Assembly: GCF_021864465.1 (NCBI RefSeq)
Contig: NZ_JAKKUV010000010.1
Coordinates: forward strand, 1 to 64,000
Origin: Hyphobacterium sp. SN044
GTDB lineage: Bacteria > Pseudomonadota > Alphaproteobacteria > Caulobacterales > Maricaulaceae
DNA: 64,000 nucleotides
Direction: 5' to 3'
Positions 14,737 through 25,901 of this stretch are shown here, piece by piece (positions within the stretch are counted from its first letter, which is position 1; the number at the start of each line of letters is the position of its first letter). A program made the position numbers and the translations under genes. Under the pieces are notes generated by a model. The model was not told where the DNA came from and searched no databases. It worked only from the letters and a program-made list of their open reading frames with translations.

Positions 14737-17637
14737 CTATTCGGCCGCCTCGTTCGGCAGGATGGTCACGCGGAAGGCGGCATTCGGATCGAGCCAGGTC
14801 CGGGCCGCCTCGACGATCTCGTCGCGCGTGATCGACTGATAGTCCGCGGTGATCGAGCGGATACGCTCCAGCTGGGACGGGTCCTCGAAGGAGCCGCTGA
14901 GCCAGCCGAGCCAGGTCGCATTGCTTTCCTGGGCTTCCTCGATCTGTTCCAGCAACGGCTGGCGGGCGCGCTGCATCTCGTCATCGTCGATCTCGCCATT
15001 GCGCATGTCGGCGGCGAGTTCCTCGATGGCGGCATAGACCGCGCCGGCATTCTCCGGACGGATGTCGACGCCGACCCAGAGATAGCCATAGCCCGGATAG
15101 GCAGCGGACTCGTAGTTCGAGTTGAACGCCGAATAGGTGAAGCCTTCAGCCTCGCGCAGGCGCTCGGTCAGCTTCAGGTCCAGCACCTGGCGCAGCATGC
15201 GGATCACGCGGGAGCGGTGCGCGTCCTCGTCATCCGTGGTCGGCCAGTAGACATTGACCATGGACTGGTAGTCCTGACCGTTGTGACGCAGCACGACCGG
15301 CTCTTCGGTCGGCTCCGGGAAGGTCACGGTCCGGTTTTCTTCGTATTCCGGCCAGCTGCCATCCCGCGCGGGAAGCGCTCCGAAGGTCGAGGCGACCATG
15401 TCGATCGCGGTGTCGACATCGATATCGCCGACCATGGTGATCTCGATCGGCGCACGCTCCAGCGCATCGGTCAGATAGGCCTGAGCATCCTCGATCGTGA
15501 CTGCATCGAGTTCTTCCTCGCTCGGATAGCCATAGCGGTTGTCACCCGAACGCAGCAGCCGGGCGACTTCAAGCTGAAGCAGGCCGGACGGCGACGAACG
15601 CAAATTGCGGCGGATTTCCGGGGCGACGGCGCGGTACTGCGCCATGCCCTCCGGACGCCAGCCCGGATCGGTCATGAAGGCGGCGAACAGCTGAAGCTGC
15701 AGCTCCAGATCGGTCGGCGTCGTGGTGCCGCCCATGACGAAGGCGTCTTCACCGACCCCGAAACCGCCACCGACACTGCGGCCCGCGAGGACACGTTGCA
15801 GCTCGTCGGCGGAATGCTGACCGAGACCGGAAGACTGGAAGATCGAAGACGTGACGGTGTCAACGACTTCGCCGTCCGCACGGGGTTCCAGTTCACCGCG
15901 GCCGAAACGGAGCGAGACGCGGATGACATCGTCCTCGAAATCGGTCGGCTTCAGCGTCACGCGGACACCGTTTTCGAAGATGACGCGGGTCAGGCCCAGA
16001 TCCTCGACCTCCGCGCGCTGAACGACGGTGCCGGGCGTGCCGAAATCGGTGTAGGCGAACTCGGCCGCGCCGGTGTCTTCCATCGCCTCGACTTCAACTT
16101 CCGTGCTGTCCTGATACGCCGTGGCCACGGCCTCCTCGGCGTTCTCGATTTCGAGCGAAGTCGCCAGGAAGACTTGGGGCTCGGTGTCGGCCCACTGCGC
16201 GTTGAAGGCGGCGTTGACCGCTTCAACCGTCATCTCGTCGACGCGGTTGTTGAAGCGTTCGAGCGCCGCGGCGGGCGTGCCGAAGACGCTTTCGTAACGC
16301 CAGGACGTCCAGATGCCCCCGGCGAGATCGGAATTGTCGCGCGTACCGGCCTGATCGACGGCGTTCTGCAGCGAGGTCCGCATGTTCGAGATCTGCTCGT
16401 TCAGCTCACTCTGGGTGAAGCCGAACTCACGGGCGCGGCGAAGCTCCTGCTCCATGATCCCCAGCGCTTCCTGCCAGCGGTCCGGCTGGGACACGCCGAG
16501 CAGGCTCGCGCGGGTCGCGAAGTCGTATTCGCCCTCGGAGAAGCCGACATTCGCCTGGATCAGCGGCGAGGTGCCCGAATTGATGATGGACGAATAGCGG
16601 CGTTCGAGCATCGCATTGCCGAGCGCGCGCAGGCCATTCTCGAAGCGGGCCTCGGCCGTATCGGGCTGACGCTCGCCCGGACGGATCGCGTCGATCGTCA
16701 GGATCGTATAGATTTCAGGGTCATGGAAGTAGCCGGTGTCGAAGCCGCGATCGGGATCGACCTCGCCCGCGACGGGGTCGGGCCGCGCGTCTTCGGGCTG
16801 TTCCCAGTCCCCGAAGGTTTCGCGGATTTTCGCTTCCGTCGCATCGATATCGACATCGCCGACGACCACGAACATGGCGCGTTCCGGCGTGTAGAAATTC
16901 TCATAATAGTCCACGAAACGCTCACGCGGCGCGGTCTCGATGACTTCCGGAATGCCGATCGCGTCGCGCTGCGCCATCAGCGAACCGGGATAGCGGAATT
17001 CGGCGAGCGCATTGTTCCAGCGGCGCAGCGGATTGTTGCGGAAGCGCTCTTCCGACAGGATCACATTGCGTTCGCGGTCGATCGCGTCGGCGTCCAGCAG
17101 CAGGTTGGACGCGGTTTCGCGCATGATCATCAGGCCGGTGTCGAGAAGCTCCTCGCTCGTATCCGGCAGGTTGAGCATGTAGATGACGTATTCGCGGTTG
17201 GTGCCGGCATTGGTGTCCGGGCCGAATTCGAGGCCATAGCGCTCAAGAAGGCGGATCATTTCGCCTTCCGGCACATTCTCCGAGCCGTTGAACGCCATGT
17301 GTTCGAGGAAGTGGGCGAGACCGCGCTGGTCGTCGGCCTCGTTGATCGATCCGGCATTGAAGGCCATGCGCAGGACGGCCGTGTTGGACGGCGTCTCGTT
17401 GTGCATGATCGCGTATCGCATTCCGTTCTCGAGCTGGCCGTAGCGGACCGAGGGATCGGCCGGAAGATCGCTGGCATCATGCGCGAAGACGGCTTCGGTT
17501 TCCGTGGCGGTCTGCGCGCCGGACGTGTTTGCTCCGTCGCCTGTGTCCGCCGGCGAACAGGCGCCGAGCGCCCCTGCCAATGCGGCGGCGGAAAGCCAGC
17601 CGAAAATGTTCGAAGCCCGTGCGAAAGCCGTGGTCAT
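14737..17637 (-). CDS. M16 zinc metallopeptidase, lipoprotein
   Basis: A 966-residue pitrilysin-family protease with four M16-type modules in two halves, the usual size for PqqL-like full-length enzymes. The signal peptide ends in a lipobox LGAC with Cys27, suggesting an outer-membrane lipoprotein facing the periplasm. The inverted zinc motif HFLEH is at 109-113 in GLAHFLEHMAFNGSENVPEG, with the downstream Glu block ERNVILSEERFR. The second half lacks the HxxEH motif, as expected for the inactive module. M16 enzymes of this type degrade small peptides. The next gene on the strand encodes an oligopeptide-type ABC ATPase, so a peptide-use role is possible but unproven. Confidence 0.93.
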   Translation of the reverse strand: MTTAFARASNIFGWLSAAALAGALGACSPADTGDGANTSGAQTATETEAVFAHDASDLPADPSVRYGQLENGMRYAIMHNETPSNTAVLRMAFNAGSINEADDQRGLAHFLEHMAFNGSENVPEGEMIRLLERYGLEFGPDTNAGTNREYVIYMLNLPDTSEELLDTGLMIMRETASNLLLDADAIDRERNVILSEERFRNNPLRRWNNALAEFRYPGSLMAQRDAIGIPEVIETAPRERFVDYYENFYTPERAMFVVVGDVDIDATEAKIRETFGDWEQPEDARPDPVAGEVDPDRGFDTGYFHDPEIYTILTIDAIRPGERQPDTAEARFENGLRALGNAMLERRYSSIINSGTSPLIQANVGFSEGEYDFATRASLLGVSQPDRWQEALGIMEQELRRAREFGFTQSELNEQISNMRTSLQNAVDQAGTRDNSDLAGGIWTSWRYESVFGTPAAALERFNNRVDEMTVEAVNAAFNAQWADTEPQVFLATSLEIENAEEAVATAYQDSTEVEVEAMEDTGAAEFAYTDFGTPGTVVQRAEVEDLGLTRVIFENGVRVTLKPTDFEDDVIRVSLRFGRGELEPRADGEVVDTVTSSIFQSSGLGQHSADELQRVLAGRSVGGGFGVGEDAFVMGGTTTPTDLELQLQLFAAFMTDPGWRPEGMAQYRAVAPEIRRNLRSSPSGLLQLEVARLLRSGDNRYGYPSEEELDAVTIEDAQAYLTDALERAPIEITMVGDIDVDTAIDMVASTFGALPARDGSWPEYEENRTVTFPEPTEEPVVLRHNGQDYQSMVNVYWPTTDDEDAHRSRVIRMLRQVLDLKLTERLREAEGFTYSAFNSNYESAAYPGYGYLWVGVDIRPENAGAVYAAIEELAADMRNGEIDDDEMQRARQPLLEQIEEAQESNATWLGWLSGSFEDPSQLERIRSITADYQSITRDEIVEAARTWLDPNAAFRVTILPNEAAE

Positions 17638-17714
17638 ACCGGTTCAACCCCTGATGTGTCTGACAGCAGGGGGAACCTAACGTCCCGGGCGGCAATGTCT
17701 AAGTGAAATTCCGG

Positions 17715-19592
<1,878 letters not shown>

Positions 19593-19724
19593 GCGGACCG
19601 GCCTCGTCTTCGTAGTAACGCGACAATAACGGGAGTGCGTGCATACACCATCCCCATTCGCATGAGGACTGCCTCAGCACAGGGCAATCGCAGTATCCTG
19701 AGCGAAACCGGATGATTCGCATTC

Positions 19725-22385
19725 ATGAGCCTGAAGGCCACACCCCCCGCTGATCGATCAGCCTACGGCCGCGACCGTATCGCCGAAGAAGCGGCGCGGC
19801 TGGCCGGGGAGACCGTGTTCACCCTGCACCGCGATGGCTGGTCTTTCATGGAAGGCCCTCTGACCGAGCGCCTCGGCCTGGGCAGCGGAATCTGCCTGCT
19901 CGACATTGATGACTGGCACGATCGCCAGCACCCCGACGACATGCCGCGATGCACTGCGGCACTCGAGGCGATCGCGCCCGACAGTCCGATGTCGGTGGAA
20001 TACCGGGTGCGCGATGCCAACGACGACTATGTCTGGATCTTCTCGCGCGGCGGCGTCGTGGAGGCCGACGATGACGGGAACTGGATCCGGATTTCCGGTG
20101 TCGTGTCCGATATCAGCCGCCGGAAGAATCTCGAATCGCAGCTTCACGCGAACGAAGCACTGATCCGCGAGGCGCTGATATCCGGCAAAGGCGGTGTGTG
20201 GACCCTCGATCTGCGGACGCTACGCGGCCGGGTGGACGGTATCGCAACCGAAATCGACGGTATCGATAGTGGCGACGGCACGATCTCTCTCGATCAATGG
20301 CGGAATGCCATCCATCCGGACGACCTGCCACAGTCCCACCATTCTTTGAACCAGATGCTGGCCGGCAAGGTCGCCGAAGTGGAATACCGGATGCGTGGCG
20401 GTAATGGCAGCTGGATCTGGGTCCGCAATATCGGGCGAGCGGTCGAGTTTGATGGCGCTGGCCATCCGGTCCGCATCGCCGGTCTGCTGACGAATGTCAC
20501 GGAACGCAAGGCGCTTGAACAACGCGTCGAGCAGGTGAATTTCCAACTCGCCGAAGCGCTGAAGGCCGCCGACCTTGCGGCCTGGCGGTATGATCTGACT
20601 CGCCATACGTCGACCATTCGCGGTGCCCTGGGTGCACGCATCGGGGTCGACCAGGCAAACCCGGAGATCGACGGCACAAAATGGGTTTCGCTCGTCCATC
20701 CGGACGACAAGGGCGATGTCATCCGGCAGGTGCTGAAGATGGCTCAGGGCGAGGTGGAACGATTTGAGTCCATCTACCGGGTCAAGGGCGAGGACGGACG
20801 CTGGCACTGGATCCGGTCGACGGGCCGGGTCGTCGAGCATGCGGCGGACGGGACGCCGAAGATTGCCGCCGGCGTACTCAAGGATGAAACCCGCCAGATC
20901 GAGCTGGAAAATGCACTGGCCGCCGAACGGGACCGTTATCGGTCAACCTATGCCGCCACACCGGCGATGATGCACACGATCGACCGCGAGGGCCGGATCG
21001 TGAATGTCAGCGACTACTGGCTGACCCAGATGGGATATTCCCGCGATGAGGTGATCGGGCAGGTCGCGTCGAGCTTCCTCGTCGACGAGGACCGGGAACG
21101 CGCGCGCCTGAAAATCCAGCCGGAATTCTGGCGCAACGGCATGATCGAGGAGGTCCCCTATCGCTTTCGGACGAAGTCCGGTGCGGTGGTCGATATCCTC
21201 CTCAGCGCGGTGACCGAGAAGAACGCAGACGGCGAACCGGTGCTGGCTCACGCCATGCTGTTCGACGTGACGGAACGCAACGCGCTCCATCAGGCTCTGG
21301 TCGAGGAAAAGAACCGGTTCGAGGCGATCTACCGCGCCACGCCGGCGATGATGCACACGATCGATCCGTCCGGCCGTATCATCCAGGTTTCGGACTATTG
21401 GCTGAAGGTGATGGGATATGAGCGCCATGAAGTGATCGGCCGGAAGTCGGTCGAATTTCTCGATCCCGAATCCCGCAGGCGGGCCGAAAGCCGGAATCTG
21501 CCGGACCTGTTCCGCACCGGTCACAACAATGATGTGCAATACCGCTTCATCACGAAGTCCGGTCAGCCGATCGACACGCTGCTCAATTCCTTCCTCGAGC
21601 GCGACAGCGACGGCCAGCCCAAGGCGAGCTACGCCGTCATTACCGATATCTCGGCCCTGCGCCGCGCCTATGACGGGCTGAAGCGGTCGAACCGCGAACT
21701 CGACCGTTTTGCCGCCGTCGCCTCGCACGATCTTCAGGAACCGCTGCGCAAGGTGTCGGCGTTCGCGAGCCTGATGCGGCGGCGCTATTCCGACCAGCTC
21801 GACGAGGAAGGGCGGCGCTGCCTCGACTTCATGAATGAAGGCGCGCAGCGCCTGCAGCTGCTGATCGACGACCTGCTCAGCTATTCGCGGCTCGGCAACA
21901 AGCCGCTGCGGACCGAGACCTTCGACCTCGGAGAAGCGGTGCAGGACGCGATGAAGCGCCTGGAGGTCCAGATCGAGGAATCCGGTGCGCGGGTCGAGGT
22001 CGAGAATGCCGGCCTGATCGAGGCCGACCGGCCCGTGCTGACGCAGATGCTTCAGAACCTGATTTCCAACGGGGTGAAGTATCGCGGTGTCAAGCCGCCG
22101 GAGGTTCGCATCGCCCTGCGCGAAACGGCCGAAGGCTGGTGCATTTCGGTATCCGACAACGGGATCGGGTTCGAGCCGCGTTTTGCGGAGAAGATTTTCG
22201 CACCCTTCCAGCGCCTGCATTCGCGCGAGGAATATCCCGGTACCGGAATCGGTCTGTCGATCGTGCAGCAGGGCATCGAGCGCCATGGCGGGCGTGTCGA
22301 AGTGGAAAGCACGCCCGGCGAAGGCTCGACCTTCACGCTCTACCTGCCACGGCACGTCGATGGCCTGTCGGCCCTGACCGCCTGA
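19725..22385 (+). CDS. Five-PAS soluble sensor histidine kinase
   Basis: An 886-residue hybridless histidine kinase with no transmembrane segment, so it senses in the cytosol. Five PAS modules run roughly 30-135, 150-265, 280-390, 405-520 and 530-645, most ending in a PAC-like DxxER or DIS block. The kinase core has the H-box SHDLQEPLRK with His668, a Cph1-like dimerisation domain, N-box LQNLISNG, G1 DNGIGF and G2 GTGIGLSIV. PAS4 and PAS5 are near duplicates (both contain ATPAMMHTID and VSDYWL). No response-regulator gene is adjacent, so it is an orphan kinase. No cofactor-binding residues (haem or flavin Cys) are obvious. Confidence 0.93.
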   Translation: MSLKATPPADRSAYGRDRIAEEAARLAGETVFTLHRDGWSFMEGPLTERLGLGSGICLLDIDDWHDRQHPDDMPRCTAALEAIAPDSPMSVEYRVRDANDDYVWIFSRGGVVEADDDGNWIRISGVVSDISRRKNLESQLHANEALIREALISGKGGVWTLDLRTLRGRVDGIATEIDGIDSGDGTISLDQWRNAIHPDDLPQSHHSLNQMLAGKVAEVEYRMRGGNGSWIWVRNIGRAVEFDGAGHPVRIAGLLTNVTERKALEQRVEQVNFQLAEALKAADLAAWRYDLTRHTSTIRGALGARIGVDQANPEIDGTKWVSLVHPDDKGDVIRQVLKMAQGEVERFESIYRVKGEDGRWHWIRSTGRVVEHAADGTPKIAAGVLKDETRQIELENALAAERDRYRSTYAATPAMMHTIDREGRIVNVSDYWLTQMGYSRDEVIGQVASSFLVDEDRERARLKIQPEFWRNGMIEEVPYRFRTKSGAVVDILLSAVTEKNADGEPVLAHAMLFDVTERNALHQALVEEKNRFEAIYRATPAMMHTIDPSGRIIQVSDYWLKVMGYERHEVIGRKSVEFLDPESRRRAESRNLPDLFRTGHNNDVQYRFITKSGQPIDTLLNSFLERDSDGQPKASYAVITDISALRRAYDGLKRSNRELDRFAAVASHDLQEPLRKVSAFASLMRRRYSDQLDEEGRRCLDFMNEGAQRLQLLIDDLLSYSRLGNKPLRTETFDLGEAVQDAMKRLEVQIEESGARVEVENAGLIEADRPVLTQMLQNLISNGVKYRGVKPPEVRIALRETAEGWCISVSDNGIGFEPRFAEKIFAPFQRLHSREEYPGTGIGLSIVQQGIERHGGRVEVESTPGEGSTFTLYLPRHVDGLSALTA

Positions 22386-23618
22386 CTATTCGAAGCGGAG
22401 CGCTTCGATCGGATCGAGCCGCGAGGCCCGGTGCGCGGGATAAAAACCGAAGAACAGCCCCACGAAGACTGCCGCCCCGATCGCGATCCCGGCGATGGCC
22501 GGATGGATCGAGACCGGGAAATCCCCGAGATTGCCGATGCCATAGGCCCCGGCCACGCCGATCGCCATGCCGGCAATCCCACCGGTGACGCACAGCACCA
22601 CGCTTTCGATCAGGAATTGGTTGCGCACGTCGGCACGGCGCGCCCCGACCGCGAGGCGCAGGCCGATCTCGCGCGTGCGTTCGGTCACCGAGACCAGCAT
22701 GATGTTCATGATGCCGATGCCGCCCACGAGCAGCGAGATCACCGCAGCGGCGGCGAGCAGCACGCCGAGCTGGGTTTCGGTCTCGTTCCGGGCGCGGATG
22801 AATTCGGCGAGATTGTTTACCGAGAAATCGTCCTCCGCACCCGGCTGGATGTTGCGGCGGATCCGCAGCAATTCCTCGATATCGGCCACGGCGTGGCTGA
22901 CATTCGTGCCGGGCGCGACTTCGGCATAGATGGTGAAGACCGGGTCGCGAACGCCGAGCTGATACCCCAGCAGGCGGGCGCGGGTCGTCGTGATCGGCGC
23001 GAAAACCGTATCGTCCTGATCGGAGCCCCAGCTCGACTGGCCTTTTGGCGCCATGATGCCGATCACTTCCATCGGCACCGCGCCGACCCGGACGGTCTGA
23101 CCGAGAGGATCGGCGGCACCGAACAATTCGGTCGCGACCGTCTGGCCGATCATGATCACCCGTGCGCCGGAGCGGACCTCCGCCGGGGTGAAAGCGCGGC
23201 CGGACTCCACGAACCAGTCGCGGGCTTCGAAATAGTCGGAATGGACGCCCTGGACATTGGTCGTCCAGTTCTCGCCCGCCACGACCATGGGCTGGCTGCC
23301 GGACATTTCGCCCGACACCGCGACAATGCCCGGAATCTCGCTACGGATCGCCTCGACATCGGCGTCGGTCATGAATGTCGCGGTCCCGGCTCCGCCGCGG
23401 CGGCCACCGAAGGCGCTGGAGCCCGGCCGGATGACGAGCAGGTTCGCGCCGAAGCTGGCGATGCGTTCTTCCATCGCGCGCTTCGCGCCCTCGGTGACCG
23501 AGACCATCGCGATCACGGCGCTGACGCCGATGATGATGCCGAGCATGGCGAGAACGGAGCGGAGCAGATTGACCCGCAGCGCCAGCAGGGCGACGGAAAT
23601 CGCGGACATGAGGTTCAT
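22386..23618 (-). CDS. macB: MacB-like ABC exporter permease (FtsX family)
   Basis: A 410-residue membrane subunit with the MacB/FtsX layout. An N-terminal transmembrane helix (SVLAMLGIIIGVSAVIAMVSV) is followed by a large periplasmic MacB_PCD domain (about 60-270) and three more helices near the C-terminus. GGIGIMNIMLVSVTERTREIG is typical of the family, as is the terminal PAHRASRLDPIEALR. It forms the transmembrane part of a tripartite exporter with the ATPase and the MacA-like adaptor encoded just upstream. Its stop is immediately adjacent to the converging histidine-kinase stop. Substrate could be a peptide, lipopeptide or macrolide; LolCDE-like lipoprotein sorting is less likely given the adaptor. 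Confidence 0.9.
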   Translation of the reverse strand: MNLMSAISVALLALRVNLLRSVLAMLGIIIGVSAVIAMVSVTEGAKRAMEERIASFGANLLVIRPGSSAFGGRRGGAGTATFMTDADVEAIRSEIPGIVAVSGEMSGSQPMVVAGENWTTNVQGVHSDYFEARDWFVESGRAFTPAEVRSGARVIMIGQTVATELFGAADPLGQTVRVGAVPMEVIGIMAPKGQSSWGSDQDDTVFAPITTTRARLLGYQLGVRDPVFTIYAEVAPGTNVSHAVADIEELLRIRRNIQPGAEDDFSVNNLAEFIRARNETETQLGVLLAAAAVISLLVGGIGIMNIMLVSVTERTREIGLRLAVGARRADVRNQFLIESVVLCVTGGIAGMAIGVAGAYGIGNLGDFPVSIHPAIAGIAIGAAVFVGLFFGFYPAHRASRLDPIEALRFE

Positions 23619-24298
23619 CGCCGGTCCTCCACAATGCGCCCGTCGCGGAAAATGATCTGCCGGCGGGCGTGCGCGGCCACATCCTGTTCGTGGGTGACGA
23701 GAATCACCGTGATCCCGTCCGCGTTCAAGCGGTCGAAAATCCCGAGCACCTCGACCGTGGTCTGGCTGTCGAGTGCCCCGGTCGGTTCGTCGGCGAGCAG
23801 GATGCGCGGATTGTTCACGAGCGCGCGGGCGATCGCGACGCGCTGCTGCTGGCCACCGGAAAGCTGTGAGGGATGGTGGTCCATCCGTTCGCCCAGCCCG
23901 ACCTGGGTCAGGCGGGCGCGCGCACGTTCCTTGCGCTCGGCTGCCTTCATGCCGGAATAGATCAGCGGCAGGGCGGCATTGTCCTCGGCGCTCGTGCGGG
24001 CCAGCAGGTTGAACTGCTGGAAGACGAAGCCGATCGTCCGGTTGCGGAAGGCGGCCAGCTGGTCGGGCCCCATCGTTTCGATCGCCTCGCCGGCCACGCG
24101 CAACGAGCCAGAGGTCGGACGGTCGAGCGCGCCGAGCAGGTTCATGAAGGTCGACTTGCCGGACCCCGACGCCCCCATGATGGCGACATACTCGCCCTCT
24201 TCGATCGTCACGCTGACACCGTCGAGCGCGCGCACCTCGCCGCCGCCCATGCGGTAGACGCGCGTCAGGTCACGGCATTCGATGAGCGGGGGCGCCAC
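23615..24298 (-). CDS. MacB-like ABC exporter ATPase
   Basis: A 227-residue ATPase of the MacB/LolD group. It has Walker A GASGSGKST, the LSGGQQQR signature, Walker B ILLADEPTGALDS and the switch histidine in VTHEQDVA. In E. coli MacB the ATPase and permease are one chain; here they are separate genes joined by a four-base overlap. The start is GTG, and it shares one base with the adaptor stop codon, so adaptor, ATPase and permease are translationally coupled. It energises export through the MacB-type mechanotransmission cycle. Confidence 0.92.
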   Translation of the reverse strand: MAPPLIECRDLTRVYRMGGGEVRALDGVSVTIEEGEYVAIMGASGSGKSTFMNLLGALDRPTSGSLRVAGEAIETMGPDQLAAFRNRTIGFVFQQFNLLARTSAEDNAALPLIYSGMKAAERKERARARLTQVGLGERMDHHPSQLSGGQQQRVAIARALVNNPRILLADEPTGALDSQTTVEVLGIFDRLNADGITVILVTHEQDVAAHARRQIIFRDGRIVEDRR

Positions 24299-25788
24299 TA
24301 GCCGGCTTCCCGGGCGCGCGTCACGACGTCCTCGCCGGCTTCGAGCTGGCCGCCGACGATCTCGGTGGTCTGGCCGTCGCTCACACCCAGCTGGACCCGG
24401 CGCTCTTCGAGCATGCCGTCTTCGCGTTCGACCCAGACGCTGCCGGGGCGCACTTCGGCGCGGGCCGCCGCCAGTTCGCGGTAACGGCGCATCTGGTCGG
24501 CGGTCAGAACGTCACGCAGCGCCTCTTCGATCTGGCGGGGTATCGACGCGCGATCGACCGGCTGGCCCGCAGCAGCCTGAGCCTGAATGCCCGTGAAGAC
24601 CCGGCGCATCGCTGCCTGGGCGTCCTGTTGCTGTTGCTCGGTCATGTCGAGATCTTCGGCGAGGCGCGCCATCATGCCGCCGCCACCGCCCGGACCGCCA
24701 CCGCCCGGGCCGCCACCGCCAGGACCGCCGCGGCCGGCTTCGCCGCCGCCGGGCGCTTCGGCCGCGATCGCCATCGCTTCAAGCGAGCCGGACGGACGGA
24801 AACGCAGGGCCGAGTTCGGCACCGCCAGAACGCCTTCGCGCTCGCCGGTGACGATGTCGAGATTGGCGGTCATGCCGGGCAGCAGGCGTTCGCCCGGATT
24901 GTTGGCGGTCACGACCACCGTATAGGTCACGACGTTGTTGGTGTTGGTCGCTGCGAGGCGGATCTGCTCGACCTGGCCTTCATAGGTCTGACCCGGAAAG
25001 GCATCGACGGTGAAGCTGACGGCCTGGCCGGTCATGATCTGTCCGATATCGCTCTCGTCGACCTGGGCGTCGATCTGGATCTGCGACAGGTCGCGGGCGA
25101 TGACGAACAGCGTCGGGGCCGACATGCTGGCCGCGACGGTCTGACCGACATCGACCTGGCGGTCGACGACGACGCCGTTGATCGGCGAGCGGATCACGGT
25201 GCGCTCCACATCGATACGCGCGCCTTCAAGCGTCGCTTCGCGCTGTTCGACGGTGGAGCGGGCATTGGCGATCTGCGCGAGCGCGACGGCACGTTCGGAC
25301 TGCGAGGATTCCAGCTGGGCCTGCGCGGTCTGAAGCGCCTGATCGCTGGCGATCCCGCGCTCATGCAGTTGTTCGATCCGGTCATATTCCTGCTGGGCGA
25401 CGCGAAGATTGGCGTCGACGCGCTGGAGCGTTGCCTGCTGCAGCTGAAGCTGGGCGCGGGCATTCGACAGCGAGGCTTCGGCTTCGCGCACCCGCGTTTC
25501 GAAGGATTGCGGGTCGATCCGGGCGATGACCTGGCCTTCCTCGACCGGCGAGTTGAAGTCGACCATCAGCTCGGCGATCTGGCCGGAGAGCTGCGAGCCG
25601 ACCTGGACCTGGACCAGCGCGCGGACCGTCCCGGTCGCGGAGACGGAGCGGCGGATGTCGGCGGTCGAGGCCGTCTCGGTCTCGATAACGAGTTCGGCGG
25701 CCGGTTCGCCGCGGCCGAAGAAGAACCAGCCGGCGATCGCCAGAACGAGGACGACGGCGAGGCCGATCAACCCATTGCGTAAAGTCAT
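24298..25788 (-). CDS. macA: MacA-like periplasmic adaptor with inserted Gly-rich/helical domain
   Basis: A 496-residue HlyD/MacA-family adaptor that links the inner-membrane exporter to an outer-membrane channel. An N-terminal membrane anchor (about 5-24) is followed by a lipoyl half-motif (GSQLSGQIAEL), a long coiled-coil hairpin (about 95-195), the second lipoyl half (SPINGVVVDR), and beta-barrel and membrane-proximal segments. Between about 338 and 446 the family fold is interrupted by a glycine-rich tract (347-372) and a helical segment with Gln-rich TEQQQQ and LTADQMRRYREL, recalling the LTxxQ motif of Spy/CpxP proteins. After this the adaptor fold resumes. No TolC-like gene is in the window. 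Confidence 0.88.
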   Translation of the reverse strand: MTLRNGLIGLAVVLVLAIAGWFFFGRGEPAAELVIETETASTADIRRSVSATGTVRALVQVQVGSQLSGQIAELMVDFNSPVEEGQVIARIDPQSFETRVREAEASLSNARAQLQLQQATLQRVDANLRVAQQEYDRIEQLHERGIASDQALQTAQAQLESSQSERAVALAQIANARSTVEQREATLEGARIDVERTVIRSPINGVVVDRQVDVGQTVAASMSAPTLFVIARDLSQIQIDAQVDESDIGQIMTGQAVSFTVDAFPGQTYEGQVEQIRLAATNTNNVVTYTVVVTANNPGERLLPGMTANLDIVTGEREGVLAVPNSALRFRPSGSLEAMAIAAEAPGGGEAGRGGPGGGGPGGGGPGGGGGMMARLAEDLDMTEQQQQDAQAAMRRVFTGIQAQAAAGQPVDRASIPRQIEEALRDVLTADQMRRYRELAAARAEVRPGSVWVEREDGMLEERRVQLGVSDGQTTEIVGGQLEAGEDVVTRAREAG

Positions 25789-25901
25789 CTATCTTCCAAC
25801 CGCTTGCGTCATGTCCCGCATGACCCGAACGCGCCGGACATGCTCGGTCCGTCGCCTGAACTGCGCATATAGCTGCGATTGGTCAAAAGGCGAAGCCGGC
25901 G

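Noticed and set aside
15217-17706. 829-residue plus-strand frame opposite the M16 protease
   Set aside because: Antisense shadow; Arg/Asp/Gly/His-rich composition with no domain, while the minus strand encodes a full protease with HFLEH motif.
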